Program-made: the position numbers and the translations under genes | In this document: positions 14,891-21,862 of the stretch, piece after piece | How positions within the stretch are numbered: the stretch's first letter is position 1 | How the letters are laid out: every line of letters starts with the position of its first letter | The notes under the pieces: model-generated | The model's input: the letters and a program-made list of their open reading frames with translations, nothing else | Told to the model about the DNA's origin: nothing | Databases searched by the model: none | Assembly (NCBI GenBank): GCA_031181325.1 | Contig: JAPSKX010000030.1 | Location: 1 to 35,680 of the forward strand | From: Paenibacillus sp. | Lineage (GTDB): Bacteria > Bacillota > Bacilli > Paenibacillales > YIM-B00363 | Direction of reading: 5' to 3' | Length of the DNA stretch: 35,680 bases

Positions 14891-16432
14891 ATGTTAAAGA
14901 TTCTTGTCGTGGACGACGACAAATTCGAACGCGAGGGCGTCAAGTTTCTAATTTCGAAATACGATCTGCCTCTTGCGCTGGAGGAAGCGGACAGCGGGGA
15001 GAATGCGATCGCGCGGATCGAGGAAGGCGGAGTGGATATATTGCTGACGGATATCCGAATGCACGGCATGGACGGGCTCGAGTTGACCCGACGCGCGAAA
15101 GCGTCCGATCCGTCGGTGAAAGCGATTATTATGAGCGCATACGGCGAGTTCGAGTACGCGCGGCGGGCGATCGATGTGAAAGCGATCCGGTATATCTTGA
15201 AGCCGGTCGAAGTGAATGAATTTCTAAAGATCATGTCGCAGGTCATCCAGTTATGCGAAGAAGAGCGACAAGCCCACGACCGGTATAAGAAGCTTGAAGA
15301 TGCGTACTGGCGGGGCGTGCATTTCGAAAAGCAAACGATCTTCGCCCGGATGCTGCACGGCGGCGGGACGACCGCTTCCGGGCATCCGTTCCTGCCCGCG
15401 ATTCCTTTCAACGACGGGCGCAGCGTGCGGCCTGTCTTGATGGATACGGGCACCCGATTTTTCGATTTGTTCGACCGCAAAGTGGAAGAGGAGCTGTTGG
15501 AGCTGGCGCCGGGAAATTCCGAGCTCGTTCACCTGCATCCTCTGCAAAGCTTGCTGTTGGTGGATGCCGAAGTCGGAGAGGAGGAGACGGTGGCTTTCGG
15601 CGAACGGCTCATGTTGTGGTTCAAGGAAGCGTACGATCGGGAGATGACGATCGTCGTCGGCGGCGCGCTGAGCGAAGGAGCGCAATTTCCGCATGCATTT
15701 CTCGAGATGGAAGCGGTGTTGGAGCGGAAGTTCTTTTTCCGGGAAGGAAGCGTCTTGCTGGCTCGACCGCCGCGGCGCGAGAACGGGGAGAGGCGCCTAT
15801 CGGCGGAAGAGGCGTTATCCGCTATCGCGCTGCAGCTTCAGAAGAAGCAGTATGAGGTCGCGAGGATGCAGTTCGAGCAAGTCATGGAACTGCTCCAGGC
15901 GGGAGATACGTACTCCGTCGTGTATGTGAAGCATCTTTGCATGGAAATCTCGAAGGCTATGTTCGGCGCATCGGTCAAAAAAGAAATTTATAGCTTCGAA
16001 AGGAGTTTAGAAACCATCTACAGGTCGGAAACCTTGGAAGATCTGAAACGGTATATGCTCGACTTATTCGAACAAGGCGGGGAGCTTCGAGAGCAGACGA
16101 CGGATGCAAAGCGGAAAGCGATCGAAGACGTCATCGACATCATTGCGAGCGAATACGGTTCGGATTTATCCTTGGAACTTCTGGCGGATAAAGTGTACTT
16201 AAGCCCTAACTATTTGAGTCATCTGTTCAAAAAACAAACGGGCGTAAACATTAATAAATATATAACGATGATCCGAATGGAGCGGGCTCGGCAGCTGTTG
16301 TCGACGACGAACCAAAAGATCGTACACATCGGTCAATCCGTCGGCTATCCGAGCTTCTCTTATTTCAGTTCGTTATTCAAGACGCATGTTGGTGTATCCC
16401 CTTCGCAGTATCGGGAGGGGGCGAGCCGATGA
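14891..16432 (+). CDS. AraC-type response regulator, YesN-like
   Basis: A 513-residue transcription regulator. The N-terminal receiver (about 1-125) has VVDDDKFERE, phospho-acceptor Asp54 in LLTDIRMHGMDG, IIMSAYGEFEYA and the Lys in YILKPVE. A long linker (about 130-400) of unknown fold follows. The C-terminal AraC domain (about 405-510) shows SLELLADKVYLSPNYLSHLFKKQTG and IGQSVGYPSFSYFSSLFKTHVGVSPSQYR, the two helix-turn-helix units. It most likely activates the permease operon downstream in response to the cognate kinase, whose gene overlaps its last four bases. GGCGGTGAACG precedes ATG 14891. Codon use is more AT-rich towards its end than in the res genes. Confidence 0.93.
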   Translation: MLKILVVDDDKFEREGVKFLISKYDLPLALEEADSGENAIARIEEGGVDILLTDIRMHGMDGLELTRRAKASDPSVKAIIMSAYGEFEYARRAIDVKAIRYILKPVEVNEFLKIMSQVIQLCEEERQAHDRYKKLEDAYWRGVHFEKQTIFARMLHGGGTTASGHPFLPAIPFNDGRSVRPVLMDTGTRFFDLFDRKVEEELLELAPGNSELVHLHPLQSLLLVDAEVGEEETVAFGERLMLWFKEAYDREMTIVVGGALSEGAQFPHAFLEMEAVLERKFFFREGSVLLARPPRRENGERRLSAEEALSAIALQLQKKQYEVARMQFEQVMELLQAGDTYSVVYVKHLCMEISKAMFGASVKKEIYSFERSLETIYRSETLEDLKRYMLDLFEQGGELREQTTDAKRKAIEDVIDIIASEYGSDLSLELLADKVYLSPNYLSHLFKKQTGVNINKYITMIRMERARQLLSTTNQKIVHIGQSVGYPSFSYFSSLFKTHVGVSPSQYREGASR

Positions 16433-18150
16433 GACGGGGGAGCGATCTCTTGTTTAACCGGCTGCGGTTGAACCAGAAGCTGTTTCTGTCCTATCTGGCC
16501 GTTATTGTCGTACCGATCTTCGTGCTTGGCATGTACGCCTACGGACAGTCGAGGGAGCTGCTAGATTTCCAGGCGGAACAGAGCGTGGATCGCGATGCGA
16601 CGACCTTGGCGCAAAGCATCGACGGTTCGATCCAACAGTATAACCGGGCCCTTCAATCGATCGTCTACAATCGTACTTTTCAGCGGATCGTCGCGAACGA
16701 TTACCTCGACCTGGTGAACTTGTCGCGGGATTTGAACGACTACCTCGCGCCTTACTTTACCATGATGCGAACGGTAGATTCGAATATTCAGGACATTAAG
16801 TTTTACACGCAAAGCGATGTTCCGGAATACGGGGAAGCCGTCCTGTCCGCCGCCCGGGTGAAAGACGAGCCTTGGTATACGGAAGCGATCGCGAAGGAAG
16901 GGGGCAATTGGTTTTTCGACGGTGAGGAGCTGCTATTCGTCCGAACCTTCCCACGCTTCTTCTCCGACCCGTATCTCAACACGGCCGTTATCATGATCCA
17001 ACAGGGGGGAATGTTCGCCAACGTCGCCGATCTAATGGACAGCTACGGCGTGGCGATTACGGACGAAACGAACAAGCCGCTGTATGCGAATCGTCACGCG
17101 CTCCACAATCCCGTGACCGAGGCGGCGAGTCGGATGGAGCAACCGGACGGTGCCGTATCGATCGAAGGGACCAAATATATCGTCGTACGGAAACCGATCA
17201 CGGAAACCGGTTGGACGCTTCACGTATTCGTGCCGGCGGACCGCGTCACGCCGAACGCCGGGGCGATCCTGAACGCAACGGTAGTCGTCATCGTATCTTG
17301 TATCCTCTTCTTGCTGATAATTATTTCCGTCTTTTCCCGAACCATGATCCGCCGCATCCATCAACTGAACGGCTTCATGAAACGGGTGGAAAACGGGGAT
17401 TTGCAGCTTCGCGTGCAGAGCGCATCGAAAGACGAAATCGGGGAACTGTTCAACCGATTCGACAACATGGTATTTCGGCTGAACGAGCTGATTCAAGAAT
17501 CTTACGCCAGTAAGATCTTTCAGAAAGAGACCGAACTGAAAGCGCTGCAGTCCCAGATTAAACCGCATTTTTTGTATAATACGTTGTCGTTCATCAATTG
17601 GGAGGCCGTGAAGAGCGGACAGACGCTAATCAGCCACGTCGTCACCTCCATGTCGAAGTTTTACAGAACGACGCTGAACAAAGGAGATCACCTTATTCCC
17701 GCGAAGGACGAGCTTGATACCGTGAAGTCGTATCTGGACATCCTGTTGATCATGAACGATCACGGCTTCGATGTCGTCTATGAGATCGACGAGAGCGTAT
17801 ACTCCGGAACGGTCTTGAACATGACCCTTCAACCGATCGTCGAAAACGCGGTTATGCACGGCATCCAGAAGAAGGACAGCGGAAGAGGGGTGCTTCGGGT
17901 GAAGGCGGCTGCCGTCGGACAGGCAATCGAGTTCACGATCGAAGATAACGGACCCGGCATGGACGAGAGGACAATCGGAAATTTGCTGTCGGAAGCGTCG
18001 GGCGGATACGGATTGAAAAATGTGAATCAGCGGTTGAAGTTGTACTTCGGAACGCAATACGCCTTGCGGATCGAGAGCGAGCCGGGAAGAGGCACCAAAA
18101 TGAAGGTCGCCGTGCCGCTTCAGAGCCATCCGGACGACAGAGGAGCGTAA
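16429..18150 (+). CDS. Sensor histidine kinase, YesM-like
   Basis: A 573-residue membrane kinase of the His_kinase/HATPase type. TM1 is about residues 16-38 (LFLSYLAVIVVPIFVLGMYAY), an extracytoplasmic sensor domain of the Cache kind follows to about 280, TM2 is about 284-306 (VVVIVSCILFLLIIISVFS), then HAMP to about 358. The phospho-accepting His380 is in SQIKPHFLYNTLSF, and ATP-binding motifs are PIVENAVMHGI, IEDNGPGMDE and GGYGLKNVNQRL. The sugar ligand is unknown and may be presented by the downstream lipoprotein. Its start ATG overlaps the stop of the regulator gene (ATGA). Confidence 0.94.
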   Translation: MRRGSDLLFNRLRLNQKLFLSYLAVIVVPIFVLGMYAYGQSRELLDFQAEQSVDRDATTLAQSIDGSIQQYNRALQSIVYNRTFQRIVANDYLDLVNLSRDLNDYLAPYFTMMRTVDSNIQDIKFYTQSDVPEYGEAVLSAARVKDEPWYTEAIAKEGGNWFFDGEELLFVRTFPRFFSDPYLNTAVIMIQQGGMFANVADLMDSYGVAITDETNKPLYANRHALHNPVTEAASRMEQPDGAVSIEGTKYIVVRKPITETGWTLHVFVPADRVTPNAGAILNATVVVIVSCILFLLIIISVFSRTMIRRIHQLNGFMKRVENGDLQLRVQSASKDEIGELFNRFDNMVFRLNELIQESYASKIFQKETELKALQSQIKPHFLYNTLSFINWEAVKSGQTLISHVVTSMSKFYRTTLNKGDHLIPAKDELDTVKSYLDILLIMNDHGFDVVYEIDESVYSGTVLNMTLQPIVENAVMHGIQKKDSGRGVLRVKAAAVGQAIEFTIEDNGPGMDERTIGNLLSEASGGYGLKNVNQRLKLYFGTQYALRIESEPGRGTKMKVAVPLQSHPDDRGA

Positions 18151-18211
18151 GTACGCAAGAAACCGAAATATTTCGTTAATATTCGATAATTTCAACTCGC
18201 CCGACCCTTGG

Positions 18212-18243
18212 TATAGTGAATCCATGGAATGAAAGCGCATACG
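18212..18243 (+). promoter_or_regulatory. Candidate promoter -10 and cre-like site before the permease operon
   Basis: TATAGT at 18212-18217 is a possible -10; only a poor -35 (TTCAAC, 18191-18196, 15-base spacing) is seen, as is common for promoters that need an activator. TGAAAGCGCATACG at 18230-18243 matches 12 of 14 positions of the CcpA cre consensus, just downstream of the expected transcription start, where CcpA binding would block transcription. Confidence 0.42.
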
Positions 18244-18256
18244 AGGGGGGACGACA

Positions 18257-19213
18257 ATGAACCAAACGGCCGCGCCGGTCCGATCGAGCGGACGCCTTCG
18301 GTTCGGCGGGGAGAGATGGAAGCGTTGGAAGAAGTATCGCGTATTGCTGCTCATGCTCTTGCCCGGTATGGTATATTACGGGATTTTCCACTACCTCCCT
18401 ATGTACGGGGTCGTACTGGCGTTCAAGGATTTCAAAATTACGCAAGGCATCCTGAACAGTCCTTGGGTCGGGCTCCATTGGTTCCGGAAAGTGTTCGCCG
18501 ATCCTTACTTCTACACAGTCCTCAAGAACACGCTCATTATTAGCTTCTACAAGCTCGTCTTCGGATTCCCGGTGCCGATCATTTTCGCTCTTCTCTTGAG
18601 CGAGGTATCGAACGCGAAGTTCAAAAAAGCGGTGCAAACCGTGTCGTACCTTCCGCACTTTATATCGTGGGTCGTCATGGCCGGGATCTTCTTCACGGTA
18701 TTTTCAATGGACGGTCCGATCAATGCCGTATTGCAGTGGTTCGGCGCAGACCCGACGCTGTTCCTCGCGGACGATCGATACTTCCGTTCCATTCTGGTGG
18801 CTACGAGCATCTTCCAAGGCTTCGGGTGGGGTTCCATCATTTATTTCGCGGCGATCTCGAACATCGATCCGCAGCTGTACGAGGCTGCCGTTATCGACGG
18901 TGCCGGCCGATTCAAGCGGATGTTTTTCATTTCTATCCCGATGCTCGCCCCTGTCATCGCGATTATGCTGATTCTGTCCATGTCCGGCATTTTGGACGCG
19001 GGGTTCGACCAGATTTTCAACATGTACAATCCTAGAGTGATGAACGTGTCCGATATTATCGATACCTATGTGTACCGAAGGGGACTCGTCGAGATGGACT
19101 ATAGCTACGCCACCGCCGTCGGTCTGTTTAAGTCGGCCGTCGCGCTGGCGTTAATCCTCATCGTCAACCGCATCGTCAAGGCGATCGGCGGGAAGGATCA
19201 CGCATTGTGGTAG
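18257..19213 (+). CDS. ABC transporter permease, LplB family
   Basis: One of two membrane subunits of a carbohydrate importer (MalF-like). 318 residues with six hydrophobic segments, for example VLLLMLLPGMVYYGIFHYL near residue 30 and FISWVVMAGIFFTVFSM near 135. The cytoplasmic coupling loop EAAVIDGAGRFKRMFFISIPML (about 211-232) is the EAA motif that contacts the ATPase. The N-terminal segment with LPMYGVVLAFKDFKI is typical of the LplB group, which usually transports oligosaccharides. Start ATG 18257 follows ACGAGGGGGGAC. The companion permease follows after 46 bases. No ATP-binding subunit is encoded nearby. Confidence 0.94.
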   Translation: MNQTAAPVRSSGRLRFGGERWKRWKKYRVLLLMLLPGMVYYGIFHYLPMYGVVLAFKDFKITQGILNSPWVGLHWFRKVFADPYFYTVLKNTLIISFYKLVFGFPVPIIFALLLSEVSNAKFKKAVQTVSYLPHFISWVVMAGIFFTVFSMDGPINAVLQWFGADPTLFLADDRYFRSILVATSIFQGFGWGSIIYFAAISNIDPQLYEAAVIDGAGRFKRMFFISIPMLAPVIAIMLILSMSGILDAGFDQIFNMYNPRVMNVSDIIDTYVYRRGLVEMDYSYATAVGLFKSAVALALILIVNRIVKAIGGKDHALW

Positions 19214-19259
19214 GCGCGGACGGCAACAGAGGGGAATTCCGCTTGAGGAGAGATCGGTC

Positions 19260-20156
19260 ATGATGAACATCAAGAAGTCGCCCGTGGATAAGGCGGTCGA
19301 CGCCGTCTTATACTTCGCCCTCGCGGTCGTGGCGCTTATGACTCTCTATCCGTTCTGGACGCAAGTCGTCGTCTCGTTGGACGGTGCGGGGGCGAACAGT
19401 TCGGCTTACGCGTCAGGCTTTATTTTGTATCCCGCGGAGCTGACCTTCGCAAGTTATCAGCTCGCGCTTCGCTTCGATGCGTTATGGTCGGGGTACGGGA
19501 ATACGTTGCTTCGCACCGGCATCGGCGTCGTCCTGTCGTTGCTGTTCACCGCGCTGACCGCGTACCCGTTGGCGAAGGCGGATCTGCCGTTCAACCGCGG
19601 GTTTACGGCCGTTATTTTGTTCACGATGCTGTTCGGCGGCGGTACGATACCAAACTACTTGCTTATTCGCGAACTCGGATTGTTCAATACGGTGTGGGCT
19701 CTCGTTCTGCCGGGGATGATCAGCGCCTTCAACGTCCTGATCATGCGCAACTTCTTCCGTGCGCTGCCGGAGGAATTGGAGGAATCGGCGCGGGTGGACG
19801 GCGCGGGCTATGCTAGGATCTTTACGCTGATCGCCTTGCCCTTGTCGAAGCCGGCGCTCGCGACGATCGCGCTGTGGGTCGGAGTCGGTCATTGGAATGC
19901 GTGGTTCGACAGCATGATCTACATAACGGACCCGAACAAGCAAGTGCTTCAAGTCGTGTTGCGGAAAATTATTATTCAAAACAATATGACGGACATCAAC
20001 GCCGTCATCCAAAACTTGGGGACCAAGACGGTGTTTTCGGGACGACAACTGCAGGCGACCGTCATCATGTTTTCTATCATCCCGATGCTTCTCGTGTACC
20101 CGTTCATTCAGAAGTATTTCGTGAAAGGCGTTCTGATCGGCGCTATTAAGGGGTAG
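19260..20156 (+). CDS. ABC transporter permease, YtcP family (MalG-like)
   Basis: Second membrane subunit of the importer, 298 residues. Six hydrophobic segments are visible, including AVLYFALAVVALMTLYPFW near the start and ATVIMFSIIPMLLVYPFIQ near the end. The EAA loop reads EESARVDGAGYARIFTLIALPLSKPALATIAL (about 177-208). VGHWNAWFDSMIYITDPNKQVLQVVLR is characteristic of YtcP-type permeases. GAGGAGA precedes ATG 19260; an ATG immediately after it (19263) is also possible. A small inverted repeat spans its stop codon (20143-20170). Confidence 0.94.
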   Translation: MMNIKKSPVDKAVDAVLYFALAVVALMTLYPFWTQVVVSLDGAGANSSAYASGFILYPAELTFASYQLALRFDALWSGYGNTLLRTGIGVVLSLLFTALTAYPLAKADLPFNRGFTAVILFTMLFGGGTIPNYLLIRELGLFNTVWALVLPGMISAFNVLIMRNFFRALPEELEESARVDGAGYARIFTLIALPLSKPALATIALWVGVGHWNAWFDSMIYITDPNKQVLQVVLRKIIIQNNMTDINAVIQNLGTKTVFSGRQLQATVIMFSIIPMLLVYPFIQKYFVKGVLIGAIKG

Positions 20157-20170
20157 CTCCCTTTTAATAG
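20143..20170 (+). other. Intercistronic hairpin between permease and lipoprotein genes
   Basis: CTATTAAGGG at 20143-20152 pairs with CCC and TTAATAG (20159-20170) with a two-base bulge. It spans the permease stop codon. Such hairpins often mark sites where operon mRNA is processed or partly terminated so that the binding protein is made in excess. Confidence 0.4.
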
Positions 20171-20200
20171 ATCACTAAACCATTGAGAGGGATGAGCGGG

Positions 20201-21829
20201 TTGAAAAAGAAAAAGACGTTATGGCGCACGGCGATGGGTTCTTTGACTTTGATCGTGTTCATGGCCGGCTGCAGCTCGGGCGGGGGGAACGGCACTGCCG
20301 AGCCGGGAAGCTCGGAGTCGACGGACGAAGACGCCCCGTCCACGAAGCAAGAAGGCGACGCGCCGGCGGAAAAGCCTGTCTTGACCTTTTGGAATTTAGA
20401 CGGTCAGACGAACATGGACTCCTACGGGATTCGGGCGATCGAAGAGAAGTTCGGCATCGAAACGCAATTCGTCGCCGCCGCCAGGGATACTTTCACGGAA
20501 ACGCTCAACCTTCAGATCGCTTCAGGGGAAATTCCGGATTGGTGGAAGGAGCCCTCTTTCCCCGATTACGACAAGTTTTTGCAGCAAGGCGTCGCGGCGG
20601 AAATTCCGCAGGAGCTCATCGAAGAGCATATGCCGAGGTACGTCGAATGGCTGAAGCGCTTCCTCGGCGACGACCCATACCGGTATGTAAGAAGGGACGG
20701 CAAAATTTATGCGCTTCCGGTGCTCTGGGATATCGGGATCGACGGGATGCAGCTCGGCTTCCGCGGCGATTGGTTGAAGAACGTAGGAATCGATAAGGCG
20801 CCGGAGACGCTGGAGGAGATGGAAGCGGCGCTGACCGCGTTCCGTAACGGCGACCCGGACGGGAACGGTCAGAAGGACACGTACGGCATAACGGGTTCCG
20901 CAGGGAACGTCGAATCGATGTTCAGCTCCGTGTTCGGCGCATTCGACGCGTACCCGAACATCTTCCGGGAGAAGGATGGAAGGGTGGTGCGCGGAGAGAT
21001 CGAGCCCGGCGCGAAGCAAGCGCTCGAAGTCTTGAAGCGGTGGCATGACAATGAGTTGATCGACCCCGAATTCGTCGTCAACAAGGGGAATAACGTGGAA
21101 GACAAGGTACTGACGGGCAAAGCGGGCGCCGTGGAATATTATTGGTGGTCGTTCCTGCCCGGCAGCGCGTTCCTCGGCGGCGAGCAATGGTACGATAAAT
21201 TGAAAGCGGGCAATCCCGATTTCACTTGGGAGATTGTCGGCGGCGTGAAAGGACCGGAAGGGGCGTACGGTATCTCGCAATACCATCCGAGCTTTGCGTC
21301 CGGCGTCATGTTCGGCAAGCAGCTGGAACAAGATCGAGCGAAGCTCGTGGCGTATTTGCAAGTGTTCGAGGCGTCCCAATTCGACCCGGACATATACGAG
21401 AAGCTGAACTTCGGCGAGAAGGATAAGACGTGGAAGCTGAACGATAAGGGCATCGTGGAGTTCATCGCACCGTATGACGACGAGCAAGTGCGCAAGCGCG
21501 AAGGTATCGGCGTGTATTCGATGACGGGCTCGTTCAACGATTACGACTTCCAAACCTCCTACACGTCGGAAGCGGACTTGCGGGAATTGGCGAAAGGAAC
21601 GAGGGCGAAAGGGACGAGAGTGATCGACATTCTGGCGCCGTACAACAAGCCGGTGTATAACGAGTACCAGGATAAGCTGGAGCAGTTTACGCTGCAAACC
21701 TATATCGACTTCGTCACGGGTCGGAAGTCGCTCGACGAGTTCGACCGGTTCGTCGACGAATGGAAGAAGATGGGCGGCGACCTCGTGATGGAGGAAGCGC
21801 AGAAGGTTTACGATGAAAACCGGTCCTAG
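20201..21829 (+). CDS. Extracellular sugar-binding lipoprotein (LplA/YtcQ type)
   Basis: Substrate-binding protein of the importer. A Lys-rich start, hydrophobic core and lipobox FMAGC (Cys24 from the TTG at 20201) mark it as a lipoprotein; a Gly/Ser/Glu-rich linker follows. The mature part is a large family-1 solute-binding fold, with TFWNLDGQTNMDSYGIRAIEEKFGI at its start and DGKIYALPVLWDIGIDGM in the first lobe. I choose TTG 20201 because GAGAGGGATG lies about ten bases upstream; ATG 20192 and TTG 20183 are in-frame alternatives adding three or six residues. The ligand cannot be read from the sequence. It is followed after 33 bases by the unassigned enzyme, suggesting that enzyme acts on the imported compound. 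Confidence 0.93.
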   Translation: MKKKKTLWRTAMGSLTLIVFMAGCSSGGGNGTAEPGSSESTDEDAPSTKQEGDAPAEKPVLTFWNLDGQTNMDSYGIRAIEEKFGIETQFVAAARDTFTETLNLQIASGEIPDWWKEPSFPDYDKFLQQGVAAEIPQELIEEHMPRYVEWLKRFLGDDPYRYVRRDGKIYALPVLWDIGIDGMQLGFRGDWLKNVGIDKAPETLEEMEAALTAFRNGDPDGNGQKDTYGITGSAGNVESMFSSVFGAFDAYPNIFREKDGRVVRGEIEPGAKQALEVLKRWHDNELIDPEFVVNKGNNVEDKVLTGKAGAVEYYWWSFLPGSAFLGGEQWYDKLKAGNPDFTWEIVGGVKGPEGAYGISQYHPSFASGVMFGKQLEQDRAKLVAYLQVFEASQFDPDIYEKLNFGEKDKTWKLNDKGIVEFIAPYDDEQVRKREGIGVYSMTGSFNDYDFQTSYTSEADLRELAKGTRAKGTRVIDILAPYNKPVYNEYQDKLEQFTLQTYIDFVTGRKSLDEFDRFVDEWKKMGGDLVMEEAQKVYDENRS

Positions 21830-21862
21830 AATCGAAATTAACTAGTAGGAGCGAATCATACC

